Shown piece by piece: positions 42,342 to 51,284 of a stretch of DNA of 64,000 bases (the stretch's first letter is position 1; each line of letters begins with the position of its first letter). The DNA is taken from contig CAVTPD010000003.1 of assembly GCA_963736575.1 (NCBI GenBank), forward strand, positions 868,001-932,000, written 5' to 3'. The notes beneath the pieces were generated by a model. That model was given only the letters and a program-made list of their open reading frames with translations, had not been told where the DNA came from and did not search any database. The position numbers and the translations under genes are program-made. This DNA is from CAVTPD01 sp963736575 (GTDB lineage Bacteria > Bacteroidota > Bacteroidia > Cytophagales > JAAEPT01).

Positions 42342-43906
42342 TCAAACGTCCAGCCAGTAGAAACCACAAAGCGCCAGTCTTTATTTTGTGTAATTACTAC
42401 GGGTTCATCCCCGCTATCTAAAGTATAAGGTTTGTAAGCATTTTTGTAACGTGTATGCACCACAGCAAAATCAATATACCAATCGGCATCTCTATAGCCA
42501 AAACCACCTGTGTAATTCATTTTACCACGATTAACTAAACGGTATTCTTCTTTCATGGGGTCAGAAAAATAAGCACCACCCGCTCTTAAATACGTGTGAT
42601 CAAATCTGAATTCAGCACCACCGCGAAGATTTAATGCTTTCTTGTAAATAGAACCCATCTCTGCGTTTTCAGTATCAAAATAGTTTCCAAATTCACCGTC
42701 TTTAGGTGAGAGTTTCATTTGGTTGTACCAAACCATTTCTGCATCGGCTGTTATAATTGCACTTTTACCAAAAATTAATGTGGTTCCTACATTGGCTCTA
42801 GATGGCGTTCTTAAAATGTAATCAAATTCATTAATTACAGTTTCTGCGTAATATTGATTATTTAAATACAGTGTGTCGTCTGGGAAATCTAGTGAGACAT
42901 TGTTATAATTTACCGTCATTTCTCCATGCATTTTTTCGTTCATCCAAATCCATGTCGGTGTTTCAAAACTTCCGCCAATACGTAAAAAAGATAAAGCATG
43001 CCACATAATGCCCGCTTTAATATTTACACCCCGTCCTTTAGATTCTAATGTTTCTGTATAAACATAATCTTCAATGTGTTTTTCTACCCTTTCAGAATAG
43101 GTGTTTTCTACTTTCTGTTTTAGAAATACAGCCCCAATAGAAAGTCCAAAAAATAAGGTTTCGTCATAGGAAGTACCGTATGAGAAATCTAATTGATCAA
43201 TACCGCCTCGGCGTTTTACTATTGCTTGTTGGTAGGCGGCTTCATTGGGGTCAAATGTCCAATAGTATTCACCGTTTAAATCTTCGCCATTTTGGCCAAT
43301 ATCGTTTAATAAATAGGTATCGTAGGCTAAATCTAATTCGTTACCAAAATAGTTGTTGCCTGCTCCATCTGTGTCTACATAACCGGGTAAGATATAAGAT
43401 AAATTATTGGCAGTTTCTGTATAATAATTTCTTTTGTTGTTGGTGCTGTTGTTGCCACCGTATCTCATTTCAGAATTAAAATGGGCCACTCTGGTAAGAC
43501 CAATACCAATGGTGCCTTTTGACCATTTAGATGTTTGTATACGGTCTTCTGGTATTTTAATAATTAAAGTTAAGTTGGGGATATTAAAACGGGAATAACC
43601 TTCGTCTAAATCGGGTCCTAAAGAATTATTGTTAATGGAATAACTGCTGTTGGAAACCCCAGTTTGAATTCCCATTGACATACTAAATTCACTTTTTCTA
43701 TATAAGCCTAAACCTGCTGGGTTTAAGGCTACACTTGCGGGATTGCCACCAAGAGATGCGTTAGCACCACCCAAGGCTTGGGTACGGGCACTACCATAAA
43801 TATCTCTTTGCGAAAATTCATATGCCAAATTTGGATACGAAATATCTTGGGCAGAAAGCGATAAAACAGCACTACTAAATAGTGCTAAAAAGGTTTTCTT
43901 TAACAT
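42338..43906 (-). CDS. FadL/OmpP1-type outer membrane protein
   Basis: The 522-residue protein has a signal peptide (cleavage after about residue 19, SLSAQ). The N-terminal segment SARTQALGGANASLGGNPAS, then VALNPAGLGLYRKSEFSM, is the hallmark of FadL/OmpP1 family hatch regions in Bacteroidetes. The rest is a beta-barrel ending in WRFVVSTGWTFD with an aromatic C-terminus. Relatives transport hydrophobic compounds such as fatty acids. It follows the Tyr/Gly-rich protein gene by 9 bp and overlaps the plsY end by 4 bp on the opposite strand. Confidence 0.87.
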   Translation of the reverse strand: MLKKTFLALFSSAVLSLSAQDISYPNLAYEFSQRDIYGSARTQALGGANASLGGNPASVALNPAGLGLYRKSEFSMSMGIQTGVSNSSYSINNNSLGPDLDEGYSRFNIPNLTLIIKIPEDRIQTSKWSKGTIGIGLTRVAHFNSEMRYGGNNSTNNKRNYYTETANNLSYILPGYVDTDGAGNNYFGNELDLAYDTYLLNDIGQNGEDLNGEYYWTFDPNEAAYQQAIVKRRGGIDQLDFSYGTSYDETLFFGLSIGAVFLKQKVENTYSERVEKHIEDYVYTETLESKGRGVNIKAGIMWHALSFLRIGGSFETPTWIWMNEKMHGEMTVNYNNVSLDFPDDTLYLNNQYYAETVINEFDYILRTPSRANVGTTLIFGKSAIITADAEMVWYNQMKLSPKDGEFGNYFDTENAEMGSIYKKALNLRGGAEFRFDHTYLRAGGAYFSDPMKEEYRLVNRGKMNYTGGFGYRDADWYIDFAVVHTRYKNAYKPYTLDSGDEPVVITQNKDWRFVVSTGWTFD

Positions 43907-43915
43907 GATTGTGTT

Positions 43916-45079
43916 CTAATATTTTTTTCTGGCTCCACCACCACTTGTTCCTGAACTTCTACTAGGGGTACTGCTTCCGCCTGAAGATTTGTGTGAAGGT
44001 GCTGGCGAACTACTTCTTCCACCACTACCACCGCCACGGTTATAACTGCTATTTGGTGCCGAATACGTTGAGCTAGGTCTAGTGTTTGTATTCCTATAAG
44101 AATTATTATTCCTTGATGGGGCTGGTGATGATGTATTTCCGCTACTTTTATCTCTGGAATAAGATGTGTTAGGTCTATTATAATTTGAAGAGCTACCAGA
44201 ACTTCTACCCGAAGAATTATTTCCGCTGCTGGAGCTAGAATTTGGTTTGTTGTAGCTGCTATTACCATTATAGCTTTTAGTAGCTACTTTTTCGCCAGAA
44301 CTGTTGGTACTGTAATTAGAAGACCTATTATCACTTGGACGGTAATAATTTTTATTACTGTTTGTGTTAGTTGTGTTTTTACTACTATTTCCAGCTCTGT
44401 TGTATGAAGATCCACTATTGCTGCCTTCATTTCTTTTACCGTAAGCCGTTGGTCTATAAGTAGCGGGTTGTGAAGGTTTGTTGTTGTAACCATTATCATA
44501 ATGATTATTGTTGTAATAATAGGGTCTGCGCCATGGTTGGTAACCGTATCCATAACCAGGTCTATAACCATATCCGTAACCACCGCCATAGCCACCATAC
44601 CAACCAGAACCGTAATAACCAGAAGAATATCCTACATAAAAACCTGCACCAGGTCCATAATAACCCCAACCACCAGAATAGTAAGGATCATAATACCATC
44701 TAGCACTGTTATAATTATTATATCCCCAATAGTCTTGTCCGTAACCATAGTTATAATAACCTCTTCTTACGGGGGCATTTCTATAACCTACATAATAGTC
44801 ATAAACAATATCGTTGCTGTAATAATTATTGGTTGTATAATTGTTGTTATTGGTATTGTCTGAGTAATCGTTGTAATAACTGTAATTAGTAGAATTATCT
44901 GTTTCTACATATTTTTCAACTTCTTTGGGAGCTGCTTCTTCACCATTAATAGATTTACTACTTCTTAATTTAGAAGGAACGTAATACACATTATCGTAAT
45001 CCTGTTGGGCTAAAGCCAAACCTGAAACACTTAAATAAGTGAATATGGCAATGAGAGTATGTAAAATCTGTTTTTTCAT
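43916..45079 (-). CDS. Secreted Tyr/Gly/Asn/Ser-rich low-complexity protein
   Basis: The 387-residue protein has a signal peptide ending ALAQQ, then DYDNVYYVPSKLRSS. A middle part (about 60-200) is extremely rich in Tyr, Gly and Asn (GGYGYGYRPGYGYGY). The C-terminal half is a Ser/Asn/Lys/Arg-rich repeat-like region ending ARKKY. Low complexity prevents domain assignment, and such composition often belongs to matrix or adhesive proteins. The start and the short conserved region look like a family found near FadL-like and proS genes in flavobacteria. It is divergent from proS. Confidence 0.75.
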   Translation of the reverse strand: MKKQILHTLIAIFTYLSVSGLALAQQDYDNVYYVPSKLRSSKSINGEEAAPKEVEKYVETDNSTNYSYYNDYSDNTNNNNYTTNNYYSNDIVYDYYVGYRNAPVRRGYYNYGYGQDYWGYNNYNSARWYYDPYYSGGWGYYGPGAGFYVGYSSGYYGSGWYGGYGGGYGYGYRPGYGYGYQPWRRPYYYNNNHYDNGYNNKPSQPATYRPTAYGKRNEGSNSGSSYNRAGNSSKNTTNTNSNKNYYRPSDNRSSNYSTNSSGEKVATKSYNGNSSYNKPNSSSSSGNNSSGRSSGSSSNYNRPNTSYSRDKSSGNTSSPAPSRNNNSYRNTNTRPSSTYSAPNSSYNRGGGSGGRSSSPAPSHKSSGGSSTPSRSSGTSGGGARKKY

Positions 45080-45205
45080 TCCTTTAGCTTAAGCGGCTTC
45101 AATATTAAGTCATATATTTGCCCTTTTGTTCTAAACGGCTCAATTATTATGCCTTGAACATTAAACGATTTATATAGACACTTTAGTATTATAATAATAT
45201 ACGAG

Positions 45206-46681
45206 ATGAGTAAAGGATTGCCAAAAAGAAGTGAAGATTATTCTCAGTGGTATAATGAACTGGTAAAAAAAGCAGATTTAGCTGAAAATTCGGATGTTAG
45301 AGGGTGTATGGTAATTAAACCATACGGTTATTCTATCTGGGAAAAAATGCAAGCCGCTTTGGATAAAATGTTCAAAGACACGGGGCATAGCAACGCTTAT
45401 TTTCCGCTTTTTATTCCGAAATCCTACTTAAGCAAAGAAGCTGCTCATGTAGAAGGTTTTGCCAAAGAATGTGCGGTTGTTACCCATTATCGTTTAAAAA
45501 ATGCTGAAGATGGTTCGGGTGTTATTGTTGATCCAGATGCTAAACTAGAAGAAGAATTAATCGTTCGTCCCACTTCCGAAACGGTGATTTGGAATACTTA
45601 TAAAAACTGGATTCAGTCCTATAGAGATTTACCTTTATTGGTGAACCAATGGGCAAATGTGGTTCGTTGGGAAATGCGTACTCGTTTGTTTTTAAGAACT
45701 TCGGAATTCTTATGGCAAGAAGGGCATACAGCACATGCCACAAAACCAGAAGCCATTGCTGAAACCAAGCAAATGCTGGATATTTACGCACATTTTGCCG
45801 AAAACTTTATGGCTGTTCCTGTAATTAAAGGGATTAAGACAGAGAATGAAAAATTTGCGGGTGCCGAAGATACCTATTGTATTGAAGCATTAATGCAAGA
45901 TGGTAAAGCTTTACAAGCGGGAACATCTCACTTCTTAGGTCAGAATTTTGCCAAAGCGTTTGATGTAAAATTTACCGACAAAGAAGGAAAGCAAGACCAT
46001 GTTTGGGGAACATCTTGGGGTGTAAGTACCCGTTTAATGGGTGCCTTAATTATGGCTCATTCGGATGATGAAGGTTTGGTTCTTCCACCAAAATTAGCAC
46101 CTATTCAGGTAGTAATTGTTCCTATTTTTAAAACGGAAGAACAAGAAGCTGCTATTGCTGAAAAAGCAGAAGCCATTAAAAAAGAATTATTGCTGAAAGG
46201 CTATTCTGTTCGTTTTGATAACAGAGACACCTACCGCCCTGGTTTTAAATTTGCCGAGTGGGAATTAAAAGGTGTTCCGGTACGTGTAACTATTGGTCCT
46301 AAAGATTTAGAAAACAACACCTTTGAAGTTGCCCGTAGAGATACCAAAGAAAAAACTACTGTTGAAGGTGATACTATTATTAATACCATAGAAACACTTT
46401 TAGAAGATATTCAACAAAATCTTTATAAAAGAGCCTTAGACTTTAGAAACGAACACATTACCGATGTAAATTCTTACGAAGAGTTTAAAGAAACTCTTGA
46501 AAATAAAGGCGGCTTTGTTACCGCACACTGGGATGGAACAACTGAAACGGAAAAGAAAATAAAGGAAGAAACCAAAGCAACTATCCGTTGTATAGCATAC
46601 GATTCTGTTGACGAAGAAGGAACTTGTATTTACTCTGGTAAACCTTCCGCCAGAAAAGTGATTTTTGCTAAGGCGTATTAA
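45206..46681 (+). CDS. proS: Prolyl-tRNA synthetase (archaeal/eukaryote-like type)
   Basis: The 491-residue class II synthetase lacks the bacterial editing insertion. Class II motifs are visible: motif 1 region GYSIWEKMQAALDKM, motif 2 VVRWEMRTRLFLRTSEFLWQ (preceded by RPTSETVIWNTYKNWI), and motif 3 TSWGVSTRLMGALIMAHSDD. The anticodon-binding domain runs from about residue 298. The C-terminal extension ends with CIAYDSVDEEGTCIYSGKPS and KVIFAKAY, the Tyr-ending tail of this type. It is the common ProRS of Bacteroidetes. A run of hairpins follows downstream. Confidence 0.97.
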   Translation: MSKGLPKRSEDYSQWYNELVKKADLAENSDVRGCMVIKPYGYSIWEKMQAALDKMFKDTGHSNAYFPLFIPKSYLSKEAAHVEGFAKECAVVTHYRLKNAEDGSGVIVDPDAKLEEELIVRPTSETVIWNTYKNWIQSYRDLPLLVNQWANVVRWEMRTRLFLRTSEFLWQEGHTAHATKPEAIAETKQMLDIYAHFAENFMAVPVIKGIKTENEKFAGAEDTYCIEALMQDGKALQAGTSHFLGQNFAKAFDVKFTDKEGKQDHVWGTSWGVSTRLMGALIMAHSDDEGLVLPPKLAPIQVVIVPIFKTEEQEAAIAEKAEAIKKELLLKGYSVRFDNRDTYRPGFKFAEWELKGVPVRVTIGPKDLENNTFEVARRDTKEKTTVEGDTIINTIETLLEDIQQNLYKRALDFRNEHITDVNSYEEFKETLENKGGFVTAHWDGTTETEKKIKEETKATIRCIAYDSVDEEGTCIYSGKPSARKVIFAKAY

Positions 46682-46716
46682 GTAGTTCTGGGTTATTTGT
46701 GATGAGTTTTGAGAAC

Positions 46717-46845
46717 GTTGACAATGGTCGGTAGACCTTGTCAACCGTTTCTTTTCAAGATCGTTTGTGGGGACACAAACGATGGCGGAGGTTTTTATAC
46801 TTTGTCAACTGTCTATGACAGTTGTTTAGGTAAACAGAAACCTAA
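46717..46845. repeat. Cluster of four intergenic hairpins, one shared with 60.4 kb
   Basis: Four consecutive inverted repeats lie between proS and the enoyl-CoA hydratase gene. They are GTTGACAA-T-GGTC/GACC-TTGTCAAC (46717-46745), ATCGTTTGTG/CACAAACGAT around GGGA (46760-46783), CAACTGTC/GACAGTTG around TAT (46806-46824), and TTAGGT/ACCTAA (46826-46845, followed by TTTTT). The second reads on the minus strand as a TTTGTG-TCCC-CACAAA hairpin, the same design as 60379-60400. The last may terminate proS transcription. The cluster resembles REP-like elements. Confidence 0.6.
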
Positions 46846-46929
46846 TTTTTCCTAAGCGCTAAGATTTAACCTTTATTCCTTTTCATCCCAATTAAGATTC
46901 TCTTAACTTGAAGTCTAACCCCCGATGCT

Positions 46930-47703
46930 ATGGAATTCGCTAATTTACTTTTCTCTATTAAAAACAAAGTTGCTTACATTACTATTAACCGTCCGGATAA
47001 ACTAAACGCGTTAAATTTTGAAACCTTAGATGAGCTAGACACAGCTTTAGACGAGGTATATGAAAACGAAGAAATTAGAGTGGTCATTATCACTGGCGCT
47101 GGTGAAAAAGCTTTTGTAGCCGGTGCCGATATTTCCGAAATAGCTACCTTAGACCAAGATTCTGGTTTTGATATAGCTTTACGTGGCCAGCGTTTATTTG
47201 CCCGTATAGAAAATTGCCCCAAACCCATAATTGCTATGGTAAACGGATATGCTTTGGGCGGCGGTTGTGAGTTGGCTATGGCGTGCCATATGAGAATGGC
47301 TTCAGAAAATGCCGTATTTGCGCAACCCGAAATTGATTTAGGAATTATACCGGGTTACGGAGGCACACAGCGTTTAACTCAGTTAGTGGGTAAAGGCAAA
47401 GCCTTTGAGATTATATGCACGGCAGGTTATATTGCTGCGGAGAGTGCTTTAAACATAGGTTTAATCAATCATTTATGTTCTAAGGTAGAACTTTTAGGCG
47501 CATGTGAAGAAATGGCTGAAAAGTTGATTTCTAAACCAAGAATGGGAATTGCCAAAATTATTGAATCGGTTAATTCTGTACACGACGAAAAGCAAGACGG
47601 TTACGAGACCGAAGCCCAAGCATTTGGAGAATGTTGTTCTTCAGGAGATTTTAAAGAAGGAACAACGGCCTTTTTAGAAAAACGTAAACCCAACTTTGAA
47701 TAA
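46930..47703 (+). CDS. Enoyl-CoA hydratase/isomerase family protein
   Basis: The 257-residue crotonase-fold protein has the oxyanion-hole segment KAFVAGADISEIA near residue 60, and GYALGGGCELAMACHMRMAS near 108 with the first catalytic Glu. The second Glu lies in FAQPEIDLGIIPGYGGTQRL. Both catalytic glutamates of enoyl-CoA hydratases are present, so hydration of 2-trans-enoyl-CoA is likely. It is encoded alone, about 7 kb left of the main beta-oxidation operon. Confidence 0.92.
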   Translation: MEFANLLFSIKNKVAYITINRPDKLNALNFETLDELDTALDEVYENEEIRVVIITGAGEKAFVAGADISEIATLDQDSGFDIALRGQRLFARIENCPKPIIAMVNGYALGGGCELAMACHMRMASENAVFAQPEIDLGIIPGYGGTQRLTQLVGKGKAFEIICTAGYIAAESALNIGLINHLCSKVELLGACEEMAEKLISKPRMGIAKIIESVNSVHDEKQDGYETEAQAFGECCSSGDFKEGTTAFLEKRKPNFE

Positions 47704-47708
47704 ACAAA

Positions 47709-47731
47709 AAAGGCTCCATCATGGAGCCTTT
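47709..47731. terminator. Bidirectional terminator
   Basis: AAAGGCTCC (47709-47717) and GGAGCCTTT (47723-47731) pair around ATCAT. It is flanked by A and T tracts, between the stops of the enoyl-CoA hydratase gene and the convergent outer membrane protein gene. Confidence 0.85.
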
Positions 47732-47753
47732 ATATTTCTGATTAATTTTTTTT

Positions 47754-48338
47754 CTAAAAGGCAACACCAATGTTCAATCCAAGTCTTCCAACTTTAGGTG
47801 AATCATCAATAGATTTATCAATTTTAGAAAAACCAAGATCGTAATCTAGACCAATAGAAAAGGCAGATAACTGAAGAACTGCTTCAGCTTTTAAGCTCCA
47901 AAGAGTTTTATTAGGATCTTTTAGATCATCGGTGTTATTAATATCCTTACCGTCATATTTGTATTTACTTACAAATTTAACAGCCGGTCCAACGCCTAAT
48001 CTTAAACTAGTAAGCTCTAAGTCTATAATTTTATAACCGAAAAAAAGCGGTACTTGTATACCTTCAATAGATAAAGTCTTGGCATCGTCACTAGCTTTAT
48101 CGTAATCAGAGGTGTTTACATTTTGAGTTAGAAACACTACACCCGGGCCCACATAAAATCTATCACCACCAATTCTGGTAATAATTCCGCCCTGAAAGCC
48201 AATGGCATTACTCTTCTGTTCTAAATTTGTATAAAAAGCAGTGTTAACGCCTATAAAAGGATTTATTTGAATTGGTCCTATAGCGTAGGTGTAGCTAAAT
48301 AAAAAGCCTAAAACACCTAAAAGTAAGAATCTTTTCAT
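47754..48338 (-). CDS. Outer membrane beta-barrel protein
   Basis: The 194-residue protein has a signal peptide (cleavage after about residue 19, YTYAI). Alternating hydrophobic strands follow, such as IQINPFIGVNTAFY, FYVGPGVVFL and LRLGVGPAVKFV, ending LGLNIGVAF with a terminal Phe. It looks like a small eight-strand barrel of the OmpA-like or PorT-like kind. It starts 7 bp after gldH, and is probably the last gene of the recQ-purD-ricT-gldH unit. Confidence 0.8.
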   Translation of the reverse strand: MKRFLLLGVLGFLFSYTYAIGPIQINPFIGVNTAFYTNLEQKSNAIGFQGGIITRIGGDRFYVGPGVVFLTQNVNTSDYDKASDDAKTLSIEGIQVPLFFGYKIIDLELTSLRLGVGPAVKFVSKYKYDGKDINNTDDLKDPNKTLWSLKAEAVLQLSAFSIGLDYDLGFSKIDKSIDDSPKVGRLGLNIGVAF

Positions 48339-48345
48339 AACATAC

Positions 48346-48849
48346 TTATTTTGATTTGTTTACTCGTAAACCTACAGACAGAACATGAGGTATAAAACTT
48401 TCGTTCCGCATGAATTGCTTAATTTTTACCGTGTATTTGCCTGTATACGGGAACCGTACCCTTACATATGCCGGATAAGTTTGGTCGTAAATATCACCTA
48501 AAGAACCTTTGCCAAAGAAGGATTTTTGCCCTGCAGGTTTACCAGTTGAAGGATCAAAAAGATATAATTCGTGCTCTTGTAAATTTAAGCGATTACCGCT
48601 ACTGTCGGCAAGTTCCATACTTAAATACAAATTATAGTACGGGTATCTAGAAGTATTTCTTATGTTGTATAATAAGTTATACTGAAGAGAGGAGTCTGGA
48701 ATTTCAATCTCAAATTCCTTAACCTCTTCTCTATTCCAATTGCCGTCTTCAATTTCTATGTTTTTTTCGAATACTCGGGTACTGTTGTCTTTACATGCAT
48801 TTATAGCAAACAATGCCAGTAAGGAGAAACCGAAAAGTAACTTATTCAT
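48346..48849 (-). CDS. gldH: Gliding motility lipoprotein GldH
   Basis: The start is set at the ATG of MNKLLFGFSLLALFAINACK, giving a 167-residue lipoprotein with Cys at residue 19. A longer frame from 48915 would add a non-signal leader overlapping the ricT gene. The mature part (EKNIEIEDGNWNREEVKEFE, NIRNTSRYPYYNLYL, PFTGKYTVKI-like PYTGKYTVKI, and RNESFIPHVLSVGLRV) fits the GldH family. GldH is needed for gliding motility and protein secretion in Flavobacterium. The ATG overlaps the ricT stop codon region by 8 bp. Confidence 0.87.
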   Translation of the reverse strand: MNKLLFGFSLLALFAINACKDNSTRVFEKNIEIEDGNWNREEVKEFEIEIPDSSLQYNLLYNIRNTSRYPYYNLYLSMELADSSGNRLNLQEHELYLFDPSTGKPAGQKSFFGKGSLGDIYDQTYPAYVRVRFPYTGKYTVKIKQFMRNESFIPHVLSVGLRVNKSK

Positions 48850-49999
48850 TGTTCTTCTTTTTATTGCGGTTGTTATTACCTCTGTTGTTTTTTCGTTTGT
48901 TTTCTGGTTTTCCAACGCCTTTTTTCTTATTTATTTGCTTGTCTAATTGGCGTAGATCACTATTAATAGGCTGGTTTCTGTCTGGTACATCAACAGTATT
49001 TAATTCTAAGGACATAGGTATTTCTCCCTTTTTATTCATTTCCTGAATTTCCTTAACTCTGTCTACACCTAATTTGTGCCAGTTACTATCAGAACCAACA
49101 CTAAACCACATTAATGCTTTAAAAATATCTGTTTTCTGAAGCTTTGCATCGCCAATGCTTGTTTTAAGTGGCTCATGCACATCTGGTATAAACTCCAGTG
49201 CTTCCATATAAGTTTCTAACTCATAATTAAGACAACATTTTAAACGGCCACATTGCCCAGATAGTTTTAAAGGGTTTAAAGAAAGGTTTTGATACCTAGC
49301 CGCACTAGTGGTAACACTTTTAAAATCAGTTAGCCATGTAGAACAACAAAGCTCTCTACCACAAGAACCAATACCACCTAAACGGCCGGCTTCTTGTCTA
49401 AGGCTTATTTGTCTCATTTCAACCCGAATGCGAAATTCAGAGGCTAATCTTTTAATAAGCTCACGGAAATCAACTCTATCATCTGCAGAATAAAAGAACG
49501 TAGCTTTAGAATTATCGGCTTGGTATTCAATGTCCGATAATTTCATGTTAAGATTAAGCTCGTTAATTATTTCACGTGTACGGTATAATGTAGGAAGCTC
49601 CCTAGCATTACTAGATACGTATTTTTCAAGGTCTTTATTTCCCGCAATTCGGTAAATAATTTTCAGTTCATCGTTATTTTCTACGCCCTTCTTTTTTAAC
49701 TGAAGACGTACAATTTCACCTTGTGCTGAAACAAAACCAATATGATGACCGGGAGAAGACTCTATTACTACAGCATCACCGGTATGAAGAACTATATTAT
49801 TCGTATTTCGAAAAAACTCTTTTCTTCCGTTTTTAAATTTTACTTCAACAACATCAAACTTCTCTTCACCTGGCATAACAACACCGCTAAGCCAGTCATA
49901 TACATTCATGGTTGAGCAACCTCCGGAAGAACAACCCCCAGAAGAACAACCTCCAGAGGAACAACCCCCGGAAGAACAACCTCCACTACTACAACCCAT
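48842..49999 (-). CDS. ricT: PSP1-domain protein (RicT/YaaT homologue) with CSSGG N-terminal repeat
   Basis: The 385-residue protein starts at the MGCSSGG methionine; an upstream in-frame start would overlap purD. The N-terminus contains five exact CSSGG repeats and a sixth Cys (residues 3-28). The PSP1 domain follows from about 45. It contains FRIRVEMRQISLRQEAGRLG, GIGSCGRELCCSTWLTDFKS, and GQCGRLKCCLNYE, the conserved Cys-rich blocks of RicT. In Bacillus, RicT with RicA and RicF binds iron-sulfur clusters and affects RNA processing. The gene is in an operon with purD and gldH, which is common in flavobacteria. Homologues I recall have Cys-rich but non-repetitive N-termini. Confidence 0.9.
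   Translation of the reverse strand: MGCSSGGCSSGGCSSGGCSSGGCSSGGCSTMNVYDWLSGVVMPGEEKFDVVEVKFKNGRKEFFRNTNNIVLHTGDAVVIESSPGHHIGFVSAQGEIVRLQLKKKGVENNDELKIIYRIAGNKDLEKYVSSNARELPTLYRTREIINELNLNMKLSDIEYQADNSKATFFYSADDRVDFRELIKRLASEFRIRVEMRQISLRQEAGRLGGIGSCGRELCCSTWLTDFKSVTTSAARYQNLSLNPLKLSGQCGRLKCCLNYELETYMEALEFIPDVHEPLKTSIGDAKLQKTDIFKALMWFSVGSDSNWHKLGVDRVKEIQEMNKKGEIPMSLELNTVDVPDRNQPINSDLRQLDKQINKKKGVGKPENKRKNNRGNNNRNKKKNNE
49916..49993 (-). repeat. 15-bp in-frame tandem repeat in ricT
   Basis: Five units encoding CSSGG (49919-49993) plus a final Cys codon at 49916-49918. Units differ mainly at third positions, and one uses AGT AGT for Ser-Ser where the others use TCN. This indicates that the peptide, not the DNA sequence, is conserved. 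Confidence 0.9.
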
Positions 50000-50007
50000 A
50001 ATTTTAT

Positions 50008-51282
50008 CTATTTTAAGTCGAAGCCTAAATCTTTTCTGTAGTAAACCCCATCCCAATGTATTTCTTTGGCGGCTTCGTATGACTTTTCCAAAGCATCGAA
50101 AATGGTGTCTCCGGTAGCAGATACAGCTATAACTCTACCACCGTTGGTCAACACTTTATTATCATTTAGTGTTGTACCTGCATGAAAAGGAATAGCAGAA
50201 ACGGCTTTTTCTAAGCCACTTATTTCTTTTCCTTTTTCATAAGCTTCAGGATAACCCCCTGAAACCAACATTATAGTTGAAGCTGCTTTTTTACTGATCT
50301 GGATACTTTTCTCTGAAAGCTTTTTCTCCATGGCAGCATCAATCAATTCTACTAAATCAGAATCAATTCTAAGCATTACCGCTTCTGTTTCTGGGTCACC
50401 CATTCTAACGTTATATTCAATAACCATAGGTTCGCCATCTACATTTATTAAACCAAAGAAGATAAAACCGGTATATTCTATACCATCTGCTTTTAATCCT
50501 TCAATGGTTGTTTTAATAACACGCTCATCAATTTTTTGCATAAAAGCTTCGTCTGCAAAAGGAACCGGAGATAAGGCTCCCATTCCACCTGTATTTAAAC
50601 CGGTATCGCCTTCACCAATTCTTTTGTAGTCTTTTGCTTCGGGTAAGGTAACGTAATTGCTACCATCTGTAATTACAAAAACCGAAAGTTCTACACCGCT
50701 TAGAAATTGTTCTACCACTACTTTAGAACTAGCGTCACCAAATTTGGCGTGTGCTAGCATATCTGTAAGGGTATCTTGCGCTTCTTTTAAATCTTCTGTA
50801 ATAATTACACCTTTACCAGCAGCAAGGCCATCTGCTTTTAAAACGTATGGGCCTTTGTTTTCGGCAAGGTATTTTTTTCCTTCTTCTAATTGTTCTTTGG
50901 TAAATGTTTGGTAACCAGCGGTTGGAATACCATGTTTCTGCATAAAGATTTTTGAGAAGTCTTTACTTCCTTCTAATTGTGCCCCTTCTTTACCCGGCCC
51001 AAAAACTTTAATTCCCTTTAAAGATTTTGTAGTCTGAAAATAGTCTGTAATACCATTCACCAATGGGTCTTCTGGCCCTACAATTATTAACTCAATTTTA
51101 TTTTCTAAAGCGAAATTACCCAACGCTTCAAAATCGTTAACAGAGATGTCTACGTTTTGTGCAAGCTCAGCAGTACCGGCATTCCCGGGTGCTACATATA
51201 TTTTATCACAAAGTGGGCTTTGTGCAATTTTCCAACTGATGGCGTGTTCTCTACCTCCTGATCCAACAACTAATATGTTCAT
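50008..51282 (-). CDS. purD: Phosphoribosylamine-glycine ligase
   Basis: The 424-residue ATP-grasp enzyme performs the second step of de novo purine synthesis, making GAR from PRA and glycine. It begins NILVVGSGGREHAISWKIAQ and has the PGNAGTAELAQN, PYVLKADGLAAGKGVIIT, and GGMGALSPVPF blocks, plus EYNVRMGDPETEAVMLRI near the metal site. Length is standard. It lies 2 bp from recQ upstream and 8 bp from ricT downstream, so it belongs to a five-gene minus-strand unit. Confidence 0.97.
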   Translation of the reverse strand: MNILVVGSGGREHAISWKIAQSPLCDKIYVAPGNAGTAELAQNVDISVNDFEALGNFALENKIELIIVGPEDPLVNGITDYFQTTKSLKGIKVFGPGKEGAQLEGSKDFSKIFMQKHGIPTAGYQTFTKEQLEEGKKYLAENKGPYVLKADGLAAGKGVIITEDLKEAQDTLTDMLAHAKFGDASSKVVVEQFLSGVELSVFVITDGSNYVTLPEAKDYKRIGEGDTGLNTGGMGALSPVPFADEAFMQKIDERVIKTTIEGLKADGIEYTGFIFFGLINVDGEPMVIEYNVRMGDPETEAVMLRIDSDLVELIDAAMEKKLSEKSIQISKKAASTIMLVSGGYPEAYEKGKEISGLEKAVSAIPFHAGTTLNDNKVLTNGGRVIAVSATGDTIFDALEKSYEAAKEIHWDGVYYRKDLGFDLK

Positions 51283-51284
51283 GA

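Noticed and set aside
43900..44863. Several overlapping frames opposite or alongside the Tyr/Gly-rich gene
   Set aside because: They are by-products of low-complexity repeats; only the frame with signal peptide and a normal start was kept.
49566..49582. TTTCACGTGTACG as a parS site in ricT
   Set aside because: Only half the palindrome matches.
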